In this document: positions 17,549 to 26,381 of the stretch, in pieces
Layout: each line of letters opens with the position of its first letter
Numbering within the stretch: the first letter of the stretch is position 1
Source: Gp1-AA122 sp036378535
GTDB taxonomy: Bacteria; Acidobacteriota; Terriglobia; Terriglobales; Acidobacteriaceae
DNA length: 64,000 bases
Reading direction: 5' to 3'
Assembly (NCBI GenBank): GCA_036378535.1
Contig: DASUWH010000046.1
Location: forward strand, 62,001 to 126,000
Translations under genes and position numbers: made by a program
The notes under the pieces: generated by a model
Databases searched by the model: none
The model's input: only the letters and a program-made list of their open reading frames with translations
What the model was told of the DNA's origin: nothing

Positions 17549-18571
17549 ATGACAAAAGTTCGCGCTGTGTTTATTGCACTGTCACTGGTTGCCGCATTCA
17601 CGACCCTTTTGGGTGCGCAATCAGGCTCTCAGGAATCGAAGCCACTAGTTTTAACCGGAGCCATTCCTCTGCCGAATGTGCAGGGCCGCATTGATCACTT
17701 CGGATTTGACCCTAAAGGCCGAATATTTGTTTCCGCCCTGGGAAACAACACCGAGGAAGTCATCGATATCAGCGCGGGACGGCTGGCTCACAGCATCGCC
17801 GGAATTCCCAAGCCCCAAGGCGTGGTGTATTCTCCGGAGCTGAACAAGCTGTTCGTGGCAAGCGATGAGGGCAAGTTATACATTTACGACGGGAGCTCGT
17901 TTGCTCCAATCACCTCGATTGACTTCGGTGATGACGTGGATAATTTGCGCTACGATGCCGCCAATAAGCGACTGTACGTCGGCTATGGTGACGAAGAGGC
18001 AGGCGCCATCGGGATAGTCGACGCAACTACGAATGCGCGTCTGGAAGAGGGATTCAAGCTCGGAGCGCATCCCGAATCTTTCCAAGTGGAAGCTTCCGGA
18101 CCCAACATTTATGTAAACCTGCCTGACTTGAAACAGATTGCGGTCATCAATCGCAGCACTCGTGCGATCTCACGCTGGCCATTAACTGTCGAACACAATT
18201 TCCCTATGGCTCTGGATGAGGCCAATCACCGGCTCTTTGTGGTCACCCACGTACCGGCACGCTTGGCGGTTTTCGACACTAGCTCGGGTCGAACGGTTGC
18301 AACCCTGCCTTGCGTGCAGGGCTCGGATGACGTTTATTATGACTCAGCACGTAAGCGCATTTACGTTGCCGGCGGTGAAGGTTACGTCAGTGTGTTTCAG
18401 CAGAGGGACGCAGACCACTACCAGCTGATCGCCAAAGTTCCCTCCGCCGTGGGAGCTCGTACAGCCGGCTACTACGGAAAGGGCAGGAAGGGATTCGAGG
18501 TCTTTTATCTGGCGGTTCCGGCTCGCGCGGACCATGGAGCTGAGGTGCTGCTGTATACCGTACAGGATTGA
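17549..18571 (+). CDS. Exported YncE-like beta-propeller protein, second copy
   Basis: The frame is open from 17504, but the ATG at 17549 is preferred. It is preceded by ACGGAGAACGGA and starts a normal Sec signal peptide (MTKVRAVFIALSLVAAFTTL, cleavage near LGAQ), giving 340 residues. Propeller repeats are clear: RIFVSALGNNTEEVIDI, RLYVGYGDEEAGAIGIVD, RLFVVTHVPARLAVFDT and RIYVAGGEGYVSVFQQRD. The protein aligns along its length with the product of 3601-4617. Shared segments include the 'LGAHPESFQ' or 'VGAHPESFQ' blade and the C-terminal 'DADHYxLxAKVPSxxGARTxxY' blade. It probably sits in the periplasm as a binding or accessory protein for the neighbouring Tat amidohydrolase. There is no catalytic signature. 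Confidence 0.85.
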   Translation: MTKVRAVFIALSLVAAFTTLLGAQSGSQESKPLVLTGAIPLPNVQGRIDHFGFDPKGRIFVSALGNNTEEVIDISAGRLAHSIAGIPKPQGVVYSPELNKLFVASDEGKLYIYDGSSFAPITSIDFGDDVDNLRYDAANKRLYVGYGDEEAGAIGIVDATTNARLEEGFKLGAHPESFQVEASGPNIYVNLPDLKQIAVINRSTRAISRWPLTVEHNFPMALDEANHRLFVVTHVPARLAVFDTSSGRTVATLPCVQGSDDVYYDSARKRIYVAGGEGYVSVFQQRDADHYQLIAKVPSAVGARTAGYYGKGRKGFEVFYLAVPARADHGAEVLLYTVQD

Positions 18572-18653
18572 CTCCAAGCCGCTGCGATAGCGAGATTTGT
18601 AGAGGCATTGACAATGTATTCGCCGGATCGGCAGTCTCACGACGAGGTCGCAT

Positions 18654-19307
18654 TCACCCCATCCTCCGCATACGTTCTCGGAAGTACTCCTTCCAACTCT
18701 CCGGCAATGCCGTAACTCGCAAAGCACGCTGGACAGAACTCAACTCGTCAGCACCATATCTTTTCGAGACATAGAGACGAGTGATCTCCGAAACTGGGAC
18801 ATGATTGGGATCTCGATAAACCAGTCTAATCTCGTCACCAGCGCCGACTTCGCCCTCTCGTGCGACGGCAAAGTAGAAGCCCGTCCGCTCGCTCGCGAGG
18901 AACCGCTTAACCATGTCGTCCGACTGAAATCTCACGCCAAGTTTGTAGCACGGCAGGCGAGGTTGCGTGACGATTACTTCCGCCGAACCCACGGAGTACT
19001 GATCGCCAATGTGAACTGAATCTTCCAGCAAGCCATCCGTAGTGAAGTTTTCCCCAAATATGCCTAGTGGCAATTGACGGTCCGGTAATTCTCGTGCCCA
19101 ATCCTCATAGTGCTCGACAGGGTAACAGTAAACCGCTTTATACTCGCCGCCGTGAACGGTAAGGTCTGCCTGGCGGTCGCCGTCCAAATTGAGCTTACGC
19201 AGCACGACGCGACCTTGAATCGGTTCCTTGAAGATCCCCGTAGTCACGATTCTGCCGTGCCACATTACCTCTCGCGGAAGTCCTGTGTTCACTGAGATTA
19301 GTTTCAT
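18654..19307 (-). CDS. MOSC domain-containing protein (YiiM-like)
   Basis: This protein of 217 residues starts from the ATG at 19307, chosen because AAGGAAAG lies just upstream; a TTG at 19319 would add four residues. The MOSC beta-barrel is seen in DLTVHGGEYKAVYCYPVEHYEDW, PLGIFGENFTTDGL and the cysteine-bearing VTQPRLPCYKLGVRF, whose Cys is the presumed ligand or sulfur carrier. The C-terminal helices (ITRLYVSKRYGADELSSVQRAL) match the 3-alpha domain of YiiM/YuaD-type proteins. Such proteins bind molybdenum cofactor and reduce N-hydroxylated compounds. The adjacent molybdenum hydroxylase operon gives weak contextual support for a Moco-related role. It converges with the YncE gene, 82 bases apart. 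Confidence 0.85.
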   Translation of the reverse strand: MKLISVNTGLPREVMWHGRIVTTGIFKEPIQGRVVLRKLNLDGDRQADLTVHGGEYKAVYCYPVEHYEDWARELPDRQLPLGIFGENFTTDGLLEDSVHIGDQYSVGSAEVIVTQPRLPCYKLGVRFQSDDMVKRFLASERTGFYFAVAREGEVGAGDEIRLVYRDPNHVPVSEITRLYVSKRYGADELSSVQRALRVTALPESWKEYFRERMRRMG

Positions 19308-19484
19308 TCTTTCCTTCAAGAGTCGATGGATCCTATGCGCCTTGGATGAAATGTCTACCGATAAGATTCAGTTCCGATGCAGGAATTACGCTACCGAAAG
19401 TAATTGTTGGAATCTAACAGTGGTCGCACTCCCGGGCACGGTTGAGTTTGCGATTGTATCGATACTAAATGCCCAGCAACCTAG

Positions 19485-20801
19485 ATGAAGACGCCATGTG
19501 ATGAAGCGGCAATCCGGTTCGGGAGAGAGGGACGACCATGCGGCGCGCAATCGAGGCCCTGGGTCCTTGCCGCCACCATTCTCGGCTCAAGCCTGGCGTT
19601 TATCGATAGTACAGTCGTCAACGTTGCGCTGCCCGCGCTTCAGGCAAGTTTCCATGCCTCAGTTGTGGATGTGCAGTGGGTGGTCGAGTCCTACGGGTTA
19701 TTCCTGGGGGCGTTGATCCTTATCGGGGGCTCGTTCGGCGATCTGATGGGGCGGAGGCGAATGTTCGTCCTCGGGGTTGTCACCTTTGCCGCAGCCTCGG
19801 CAATGTGCGGCATGGCTTCGAGTATTCACCAGCTCATCATTGCTCGCAGTATCCAAGGCGTGGGGGCGTCATTTTTGGTGCCTGGCAGCCTGGCTATTAT
19901 CAGCGCTTGTTTCGACGAGAAGACTCGTGGTCAGGCCATCGGCACATGGTCGGGCTTCACTGCGATCACAACCGCAATCGGACCTTTGCTTGGCGGTTGG
20001 CTCGTCGAACACGCTTCGTGGCGTTGGGTCTTCTTTATCAATCTTCCGCTTGCGGCGATGGTGATTGTTCTCTCGCTTTGGCAGGTTCCCGAAAGTCGCA
20101 GCACCGATGCTCGGCGAATTGACTGGTTGGGAGCGGCGGTGGGTACTCTCGCGTTAAGCGGGTTAGTGGTTGGGTTCGTCGAGTCTACTAACCGCGGCTG
20201 GAGCAACCCACTGGTGGTCGGAAGTTTGACCGCTGGCCTCGCCGGTCTCGTCCTTTTCGTGTTTATTGAGTCCCGAGTGACATCGCCGATGGTTCCGTTG
20301 AGCCTGTTTCGGTCCGGCAGCTTCAGTGGCGCCAACCTGCTTACGTTGCTCCTGTACGCCGCGATCGGGATCTTTTTTTTCCTTTTCCCCTTGAACCTGA
20401 TCCAGGTGCAGCGATACTCGGCTAGCGCGGCCGGCGCGGCCATGCTTCCGCTGATTTTGATGATGTTCGCCCTCTCCCGCTGGTCGGGAGGGCTGATCGC
20501 ACGGTACAGCGCCCGAAGGCTGCTCATCATTGGACCACTTATTGTGGCCGCGGGTTTCGGCCTGCTCGCCATTCCTTCGGCGGGTGGCACCTACTGGGAG
20601 ACGTTCTTCCCCGGCATTATCGTGCTGGGCTTTGGCATTGCGGTGACGGTGGCTCCTCTGACTACCGTGGTAATGAGTTCAGCCGATCAGAACCATGCCG
20701 GCACGGCCTCCGGCATCAACAATGCCGTCGCTCGCATTGCGGGTGTGCTGGCCATCGCCGTCTTTGGGATTGTCATGGTGACCGCTTTCGGGGTTACTTG
20801 A
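19485..20801 (+). CDS. MFS drug:H+ antiporter (DHA2/EmrB-QacA type), main part
   Basis: The 438-residue frame encodes most of a 14-helix DHA2-family efflux pump. Motifs include the TM1 sequence AFIDSTVVNVALPALQ (D1 motif), motif A in GDLMGRRRMFVLGV, motif C-like residues in ISACFDEKTRGQAIGTWSGF and GPLLGGWLVEHASWRWVFFINLP. The frame stops at 20799-20801 after helix 13 (VARIAGVLAIAVFGIVMVT). The expected loop and last helix continue in the frame that begins at 20798. The gene is therefore split by a -1 shift, which may be a real mutation, a sequencing error or programmed. Family pumps export lipophilic drugs; the substrate is unknown. Confidence 0.85.
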   Translation: MKTPCDEAAIRFGREGRPCGAQSRPWVLAATILGSSLAFIDSTVVNVALPALQASFHASVVDVQWVVESYGLFLGALILIGGSFGDLMGRRRMFVLGVVTFAAASAMCGMASSIHQLIIARSIQGVGASFLVPGSLAIISACFDEKTRGQAIGTWSGFTAITTAIGPLLGGWLVEHASWRWVFFINLPLAAMVIVLSLWQVPESRSTDARRIDWLGAAVGTLALSGLVVGFVESTNRGWSNPLVVGSLTAGLAGLVLFVFIESRVTSPMVPLSLFRSGSFSGANLLTLLLYAAIGIFFFLFPLNLIQVQRYSASAAGAAMLPLILMMFALSRWSGGLIARYSARRLLIIGPLIVAAGFGLLAIPSAGGTYWETFFPGIIVLGFGIAVTVAPLTTVVMSSADQNHAGTASGINNAVARIAGVLAIAVFGIVMVTAFGVT

Positions 20802-21073
20802 AACACGGGCTCGGAAAGATTGGTCTGCCACCCGACGGGATGCGTGAAATTCAGTCTGGAGTCGGCAAACTAGCAGGCCTCGAACCGCCTGCCAATCTAG
20901 ATGCGCGCACTAAGGTCGCGGTTCGAACTGAAATCGATCGAGCATTCATCTCTGGATTTCGAATCGTAATGCTGATTTGTGTTGCTCTTGCCCTTGCGGG
21001 TGCCGCTGTGACGTGGTTGTTCCCGATAAGCAAGCGGCGCGAAGGTTTCCAACCGTATCGCCCTAGTAGCTAG
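20798..21073 (+). pseudogene. C-terminal segment of the split MFS exporter
   Basis: This frame starts at a TTG that overlaps the stop of the upstream MFS frame (CTTGA at 20797-20801). It encodes 91 residues: a loop (LPPDGMREIQSGVGKLAGLEPP) and one hydrophobic helix (GFRIVMLICVALALAGAAVTWLFP). The layout matches the periplasmic loop between the last two helices and helix 14 of DHA2 pumps. It has no ribosome site of its own, so it is best read as the displaced end of the pump. Translational re-initiation at the overlap could still produce it. Confidence 0.65.
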
Positions 21074-21316
21074 CTCCGTACCTTGCAGGCGAATTGTGAT
21101 CAGGTTTGCTCTGGATGGCAAATGGGAAAGCCAGCGCGACGCCCAGCATCCAGATCACATAGACGCGGTCGCCGGATATTGACTTGCGTCAAAGTCAAGT
21201 CCTCCGCGGTGGCTTTTGCTCTGATGCGGCGATTATCTGCGTTGCTTGCGCAGGCTGCGCCTACTGTTATCGCTGGCTCTTTTGCTTCAACTAAAGGCAC
21301 GTTCACGAAGTGCCCG

Positions 21317-21970
21317 CTAATGCGGCAGGGAACGGATCAACTGGCTCGCACCATTCCAGAAAATCTGCACGCCGATGCATACCAGGAGGAATGCAGTGAG
21401 CTTGACTATCACTTTCATGCCGGTAGGTCCCAACACTGAGCACAGTCGATCTGCGAAGGCGTAGCAGATATAAATGATCACTGCCAAAAAAGCGGAGCCG
21501 ATAGCTGCCGCCAGGATCGCCAGGAGGTTGGCCCCCAAACGGTGCGGAGCATTTGCCCCTAACGTGATCGCAACTGAGATCGAACCCGGGCCCACGGTCA
21601 AGGGCAGTGTGAGCGGATAGAAGGCTTCCTTCAAAACATCGCCGCTGCTGACCGCCCGCCCGACTTCGCCGCGCTCGTCTTCATCTTTCTGAGCTAGCAT
21701 CGCCCAGCCAATCGAGATGACGATGAGCCCGCCCCCCACTTGCACTACGGGGAGGGAAATTCCGAAAAATGAGAGCACATGTGATCCGATAGTGAACGAC
21801 GCGAGCAGCAGCACGAAGCTGTTCACGGCTATGCTGCGGGCCAGTAGTTTTCGCGCCTGTGGTGTGTAATCTCTGGTGAGCGACAGGAAAATTGGACTTC
21901 CTCCGATCGGATCCACGATCGGAAACAGAGCGCTCAGGACCAGGAGAATACTTTTGGCAACTTGAATCAT
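21317..21970 (-). CDS. MarC family integral membrane protein (UPF0056)
   Basis: From the ATG at 21970 the product has 217 residues, the usual MarC length; the frame is open up to 22045 but that extension is not hydrophobic. Six membrane helices are apparent. Family hallmarks are ALFPIVDPIGGSPIFLSLT near the N-terminus, the repeat-like LTLPLTVGPGSISVAITLG, and the C-terminal IVKLTAFLLVCIGVQIFWNGA. MarC proteins are inner-membrane proteins whose function is not established; the old link to antibiotic resistance was not supported. The gene stands alone and faces away from the MFS genes. Confidence 0.88.
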   Translation of the reverse strand: MIQVAKSILLVLSALFPIVDPIGGSPIFLSLTRDYTPQARKLLARSIAVNSFVLLLASFTIGSHVLSFFGISLPVVQVGGGLIVISIGWAMLAQKDEDERGEVGRAVSSGDVLKEAFYPLTLPLTVGPGSISVAITLGANAPHRLGANLLAILAAAIGSAFLAVIIYICYAFADRLCSVLGPTGMKVIVKLTAFLLVCIGVQIFWNGASQLIRSLPH

Positions 21971-22118
21971 CAGGCCTGCTGTCTCTCGATCATGCGAGAG
22001 CGGGCTTTGTGAACCGTGACGGCCGGGGCGAACGTGTGGCAGCATACCATGCTTAAAGCGGAGCCAGAAAAGTGCCGCTCATCATCGCTACGACTCGGCG
22101 GTGGGTAGCGTACCGATC

Positions 22119-22850
22119 CTAAGATTTCCCTCGCTTTAGAGTTCCGGCCGCAGGGCCGCGCTGTTTTTTGAGAGAAGTAAACTTCTCGGGCGAGAGCAGC
22201 CCCAAATCGAGCGCGTAACGGACTATGTCGGCGCGAGATTCGAGACCGAGCTTTTCTGCGAAGCGGCGGCGGTAGGTTTCGACGGTCTTGGTGCTGATAA
22301 AAATCTGTTCCGCGATCTCGCGGCTGCTGAACCCTTCCGCCACCAGCTTCAATACCTGCGTCTCGCGCTCGCTCAAAACGTAACCTTCAGGAGAAACGCT
22401 GCGCTGGCGGGTCTGCTGGGGCAGAAATTCACGAATCAACCCGTTGGCCAATTCCGAATCGACATAGGTGCGGCCTTTGTGCACGGCACGAATCGCGGAG
22501 AGCAGGTCAGCATCGACACTCTTCTTTAATACGTATCCGGCCGCGCCCGCGGCCAGCGCGGTGCGCAGGTAAGCCGGTTCGTCGTGCATGGTGAGCAGGA
22601 GGGTGCGCACGGGAGGGCTGCTTTTCTGCATTTCAGCGATGGCATGCAATCCACCGGTTTGGGGCATGGTGATATCGAGCACAGCCACATCCGGTGTCGT
22701 TGCACGGGCCACGCGAACGGCTTCCTCGCCGTCCTGGGCTTCCCCGACGACGGTCATATCGGGCTGGGCGCTGATGAGCATGCGCAAGCCGGAGCGCAGG
22801 ATGGCATGGTCGTCGGCGATGAGGACTCTGATCTTCTGCATTTTCGACAT
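22119..22850 (-). CDS. NarL/FixJ-family response regulator
   Basis: The 243-residue protein has an N-terminal receiver (RVLIADDHAILRSGLRML, phosphoacceptor Asp in DVAVLDITMPQTGG, Thr in LLLTMHD and Lys in GYVLKKSVD). The C-terminal LuxR-type helix-turn-helix contains LSERETQVLKLVAEGFSSREIAEQIFISTKTVETYRRR at roughly 180-217. It is a transcription factor activated by phosphorylation. The start lies 6 bases after the stop of the histidine kinase gene, so kinase and regulator are co-transcribed and are almost certainly a cognate pair. The last about 20 residues (KKQRGPAAGTLKRGKS) are a basic tail outside the domain. Confidence 0.93.
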   Translation of the reverse strand: MSKMQKIRVLIADDHAILRSGLRMLISAQPDMTVVGEAQDGEEAVRVARATTPDVAVLDITMPQTGGLHAIAEMQKSSPPVRTLLLTMHDEPAYLRTALAAGAAGYVLKKSVDADLLSAIRAVHKGRTYVDSELANGLIREFLPQQTRQRSVSPEGYVLSERETQVLKLVAEGFSSREIAEQIFISTKTVETYRRRFAEKLGLESRADIVRYALDLGLLSPEKFTSLKKQRGPAAGTLKRGKS

Positions 22851-22856
22851 GCGAGT

Positions 22857-24326
22857 TCAGGCGATCGATTCAGTTGCCGTCTTCTTGTTCAAGGGAATCC
22901 GCAAGGCGATCGTGACGCCGCGCTGCGGCTGCGAGGTTACCTCGAGTATGCCGCCGAGCATAGCCGCACGTTGGCGCATGCCTTCGATTCCAAGATGCTC
23001 CGCGGGATTGGTGGCCCTATCCGAACTTGGCAAGCCACGGCCATTATCACGGATGGTGATCTGCGCCTCTTCGCCCACGGTTTTTAAGCTGATCTGGACA
23101 AAATCGGCATGGGCGTGGCGTGCCACGTTCGTGAGTGCCTCCTGGACGATGCGATACAGGTTCAGATGTTCATGCTTGGCAAGTGCCTCAAGGTTGTGAG
23201 TGCTGAGATCAAGATCAACCTTAATATGATGGGTTGCCGAGAAGTCGTCGACAAAACGGTGCAATGCGGCGTCTAACCCCAGGTCATCGAGGATGCTGGA
23301 GTGCAGGCCGCGCGCGAGGCGGCTCAATTCGCCGATGGCGGCGGAGGCTATCTCGCGAAGGCGCTGTGCCTGCTGGTGAGCGTCAGAGAGACGGCGCGCA
23401 TCGCTGAGCGAACGCAGGCCAATGAGAAGAGACGTCATTAGCTGTCCGGTCTCGTCGTGGAGTTCGCGGGAAATCCTCTGGCGCTCTTCCTCTTGCGCCT
23501 GCAAAACACGCTCGAGCAGGAGACGGCGAATCGCCTCATTTTTTTCTGCGGCCTCGCGTTTCAATCTTTCAGTTATGTCCTGCACGATGCCTAAGTGCGC
23601 GTCGCGGCCATTGAGGTTCAACGGGGCCCAGGTAATCTCCACGTCCAGCGAGGTGCCATCTTTTCTCCGATGCTTTCGGACCTGTTCGGAATGGATCACG
23701 CCAGGCGACTGCAGAACTTCAATGCAAGTGGGCCAGTTCTCTTCTGTGACGATGTCCCGCAGTGTCAGGTTGGCGAATTCTTCGCGCGAATAGCCATATT
23801 TATCGACGGCCGCGGCATTGACAGCCAGAACACGAAACTCGGAGCTGTCGAACACAAAGCAGGGCAGGGGAGTGGCTTCAAAGAATTGCCGGTATTGCTG
23901 ATTCGACTGCCGCAGAGCCTCCTCGGCCCTGCGGACGCGCAGAAGGGCCCGCACCGTAGCAATCAATTCTTCAGGAGCAATAGGCTGAACCAGGTAAGCA
24001 TCGGCGCCGCCTTCTAAGCCGGCTACACGGGCGTCGGTGGTAACCACAGTGGCCGAGACGTGCAGAACAGGGATGCGGGCGGTGTCGTCGCTGGCCTTCA
24101 GCTGGCGACAGACTTCGAAACCGCTGATGTCGGGCAGATTAACGTCGAGTACGACCAGGTCCGGCCGCTCCTGCATCATTTCGAGTGCCTGGCGGCCGGT
24201 GCTGGCCTCGAGCACTTCAAAGCCGGCACGCTGCAATATGCGCGATACGGCATAGCGTTGCGCGTCCGTATCGTCCGCATAAAGGATGCGGGCTTCGCTC
24301 TGTATGGCAGCGGACATTCCGTCCAT
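22857..24326 (-). CDS. Histidine kinase with N-terminal receiver and PAS domain (REC-PAS-HisKA_3)
   Basis: The product of about 489 residues starts at ATG 24326; a TTG at 24338 would add four residues. Domains in order: a receiver (ILYADDTDAQRYAVSRILQ, Asp in DLVVLDVNLPDISG, Lys position replaced in DAYLVQPIAPEEL), a PAS domain around 150-260 (FFEATPLPCFVFDSSEFRVL, YGYSREEFANLTL), a NarL-type dimerisation/phosphoacceptor segment with the His in RQRISRELHDETGQLM, and a HATPase (ALTNVARHAHADF, IRDNGRGLPS, GIEGMRQRAAMLGG). It has no membrane segment, so it is a cytosolic sensor that can also receive phosphate. Its receiver strongly resembles the second receiver of the gene at 29958, which hints at crosstalk with the Rsb operon. 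Confidence 0.92.
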   Translation of the reverse strand: MDGMSAAIQSEARILYADDTDAQRYAVSRILQRAGFEVLEASTGRQALEMMQERPDLVVLDVNLPDISGFEVCRQLKASDDTARIPVLHVSATVVTTDARVAGLEGGADAYLVQPIAPEELIATVRALLRVRRAEEALRQSNQQYRQFFEATPLPCFVFDSSEFRVLAVNAAAVDKYGYSREEFANLTLRDIVTEENWPTCIEVLQSPGVIHSEQVRKHRRKDGTSLDVEITWAPLNLNGRDAHLGIVQDITERLKREAAEKNEAIRRLLLERVLQAQEEERQRISRELHDETGQLMTSLLIGLRSLSDARRLSDAHQQAQRLREIASAAIGELSRLARGLHSSILDDLGLDAALHRFVDDFSATHHIKVDLDLSTHNLEALAKHEHLNLYRIVQEALTNVARHAHADFVQISLKTVGEEAQITIRDNGRGLPSSDRATNPAEHLGIEGMRQRAAMLGGILEVTSQPQRGVTIALRIPLNKKTATESIA

Positions 24327-24518
24327 CGTCTTCGCCAATGCACAGCATTATTGCACTGTTCTGGTGCAGATTGGCAGACTCTGTCAGGTTTTTCCCTATG
24401 TCGCTACGTATTTCTAGTAGAAATCCTGCTTTCCAGAGTTTCCTTCAGCATGCGATGGTCAAGCATGCTTAGAGGAAAGCATTTCCCGGTGCGGGAAGAC
24501 TCTACTGCTATTGAAACT

Positions 24519-24968
24519 ATGGCAGAGCATCTTTCGGCAGTCCGTGCCAGCACCCTGAATGGTTGGAAAGATATTGCGAAGTTCTTCGGACGGGGGGTAC
24601 GAACCGTGCAGCGGTGGGAGCGTGATCTTGGTCTGCCCGTATATCGGATCCGTAACAGCGAGCAAAGCCCGGTATTTAGCTATACAGGTGAGTTGCGGCT
24701 GTGGCTGGAGGCCAGATCTGCGGAGGGGGAGCCCGGAGCGGAGGTCCCCAGGCGGGAAGCGGCTAGACAGCATAACTTTCATCGAGCCAGGGTGGCCGCA
24801 ATCAGGTCACAGGAATTAACTCTGCAATTGGCACAACGAATCGTGGACCAAAGCCGCAGAACGCAAGCGCTTTCTCAGAATTTGAAAAAGGCTTTGGCAG
24901 CGCTGCCAGGCAGAAAAAAGTTGGGTGTCGCACCCGAAGCTGAAAAGATGTTTTTTCCGAATGCCTAA
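24519..24968 (+). CDS. Short helix-turn-helix protein ('WKDIA' type)
   Basis: From the ATG at 24519 the product has 149 residues; the frame is open further upstream but without sign of coding. The N-terminal half contains LNGWKDIAKFFGRGVRTV followed by QRWERDLGLPVYRI, an AlpA/MerR-like DNA-binding helix-turn-helix. In Acidobacteriota this module commonly heads much longer proteins with TPR or TolB-like parts. The rest here (ARQHNFHRARVAAIRSQELT onward) is helical and basic, with no domain I recognise. It lies between the divergent kinase and the rsbR operon, 105 bases before rsbR. It may regulate either, but that is a guess from position. Confidence 0.68.
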   Translation: MAEHLSAVRASTLNGWKDIAKFFGRGVRTVQRWERDLGLPVYRIRNSEQSPVFSYTGELRLWLEARSAEGEPGAEVPRREAARQHNFHRARVAAIRSQELTLQLAQRIVDQSRRTQALSQNLKKALAALPGRKKLGVAPEAEKMFFPNA

Positions 24969-24971
24969 CTG

Positions 24972-25000
24972 GAATCGTGACGCCATCTGTGGGCTATAAT
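24972..25000 (+). promoter_or_regulatory. Candidate promoter of the rsbR operon
   Basis: A perfect -10 hexamer TATAAT lies at 24995-25000, 74 bases before the rsbR start. At 17-base spacing the -35 region is GAATCG, a poor match to TTGACA. The site lies immediately after the stop of the helix-turn-helix gene, in the only non-coding gap before the operon. Confidence 0.4.
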
Positions 25001-25073
25001 TCGGTTACCCCATCCCTGGCAGGTAATGAACCTGACATTAAGGTATTCCCGCCTCTCACACAAGGAGCATGCA

Positions 25074-25979
25074 ATGGCAAGTATCGTAAACCAGAAAACC
25101 AGCAGTCTCGCCTCTATACTCGAGCAGCACGGGGAGGAGATTCGCTCAGAATGGATGCGCGAAATGTCGGTCTCGACCCGGCGCAGCGACCTGATCAAAG
25201 ATTCCGAAGTGCAGGCGCAATGTAGCCGCTTCATCCAGTTACTGACGCAAGCTGTGTCAGTGGCTGGCGTGAACTTCCAATCCGGAGCCTACGATGCCAT
25301 GCGCGACATGCTGAACGACATCTCGCGCAGCCGGGCTGTCCAGGGATTCAGCCCTAAGGAAACGGCAACCTTTGTATTCTCGATGAAACGGCCGTTCTTC
25401 ACCGCTATCCGGGAAGAACTGAGCAAAGACGCTGCGGCCATGGCTCAGGAATTGTGGAATGCGACCGAATTACTGGATTCGCTGGGGCTGTATACCATCG
25501 ATGCCTATCTCAAGTCGCGGGAAGAGGTAATTCGGCGCCAGCAGGAAGAGATGCTGGAATTATCTACTCCGGTCGTCAAATTGTGGGACGGGATTCTTGC
25601 CCTGCCGCTGATCGGGACTCTGGACAGCGCCCGCACCCAGGTGGTAATGGAGTCGCTGCTGGAGAGCATAGTCCAGACCAACTCCCGTGTGGCTATCATC
25701 GACATCACTGGCGTGCCCACGGTAGATACGGTGGTTGCGCAGCATCTGCTGAAAACCGTGACGGCAGCGCGGCTCATGGGCGCTGATTGCATTATCAGCG
25801 GAGTTCGTCCCCAGATCGCGCAGACCATCGTCCATCTGGGAATCAACCTTCTCGACGTCACCACCAAGGCGACCATGTCCGATGCCTTTGGCCTGGCGCT
25901 GCAGAAATCGGGCTACACCTTTATCCGGAGACAGAGCAATAAGAGCAACAAAGGGACGATGACCGGGGACGAGGAGTAG
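25074..25979 (+). CDS. RsbR-type stressosome scaffold protein
   Basis: This STAS protein of 301 residues starts at ATG 25074, preceded by AAGGAG. Residues 1-155 form an all-helical RsbRD-type N-terminal sensory domain (SLASILEQHGEEIRSEWMRE, SPKETATFVFSMKRPFF). Residues about 165-285 are the STAS domain. Thr182 in LPLIGTLDSAR and Thr219 in DITGVPTVDT match the two threonines phosphorylated by RsbT in Bacillus RsbRA (T171, T205). It should assemble with RsbS into the stressosome, a large cytosolic complex that captures RsbT until stress is sensed. The N-terminal domain is helical and not a globin-like fold I can identify further. rsbS follows after 9 bases. Confidence 0.93.
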   Translation: MASIVNQKTSSLASILEQHGEEIRSEWMREMSVSTRRSDLIKDSEVQAQCSRFIQLLTQAVSVAGVNFQSGAYDAMRDMLNDISRSRAVQGFSPKETATFVFSMKRPFFTAIREELSKDAAAMAQELWNATELLDSLGLYTIDAYLKSREEVIRRQQEEMLELSTPVVKLWDGILALPLIGTLDSARTQVVMESLLESIVQTNSRVAIIDITGVPTVDTVVAQHLLKTVTAARLMGADCIISGVRPQIAQTIVHLGINLLDVTTKATMSDAFGLALQKSGYTFIRRQSNKSNKGTMTGDEE

Positions 25980-25988
25980 AAGACCTCG

Positions 25989-26381
25989 ATGGAAAAAATT
26001 CCGATTTTGCGCATGGGCGAATTTCTGCTGGTTACGATCCAGGTGGACATGCACGACCGGCTGGCGCTGGCGCTGCAGGATGATCTTACGTCGCGCATCA
26101 GCGAAACCGGTGCGCGCGGGGTGCTGATCGACATTTCCAGTCTCGATATTGTCGATTCTTTTATTGGCAGGATGCTGGGGAATATCGCGGCCATGTCTCG
26201 CGTGCTGGATGCGGAGACTGTGGTAGTGGGAATGCGGCCGGCTGTAGCCATCACCCTGGTGGAACTCGGAATGTCATTGCCGGGGGTGCGCACTGCGTTG
26301 AATGTCGATGCGGGCATGGAACTTCTGCGCGCGTCGGTAAACGGGAACAAGGAAACACTTTATGGCAGTCGTTTCGACTGA
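25989..26381 (+). CDS. rsbS: RsbS stressosome STAS protein
   Basis: The 130-residue single STAS-domain protein matches RsbS over nearly its full length, starting with KIPILRMGEFLLVTIQ. Ser57 in DISSLDIVDSFIGRM aligns with the RsbT target Ser59 of Bacillus RsbS. AVAITLVELGMSLPGV matches the AVAVTLIELGIAL segment of Bacillus RsbS. RsbS forms the stressosome core with RsbR and sequesters RsbT; phosphorylation of this serine frees RsbT. The C-terminal about 10 residues (ETLYGSRFD) exist because the frame runs 20 bases into rsbT, so the two genes overlap and are translationally coupled. Confidence 0.95.
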   Translation: MEKIPILRMGEFLLVTIQVDMHDRLALALQDDLTSRISETGARGVLIDISSLDIVDSFIGRMLGNIAAMSRVLDAETVVVGMRPAVAITLVELGMSLPGVRTALNVDAGMELLRASVNGNKETLYGSRFD

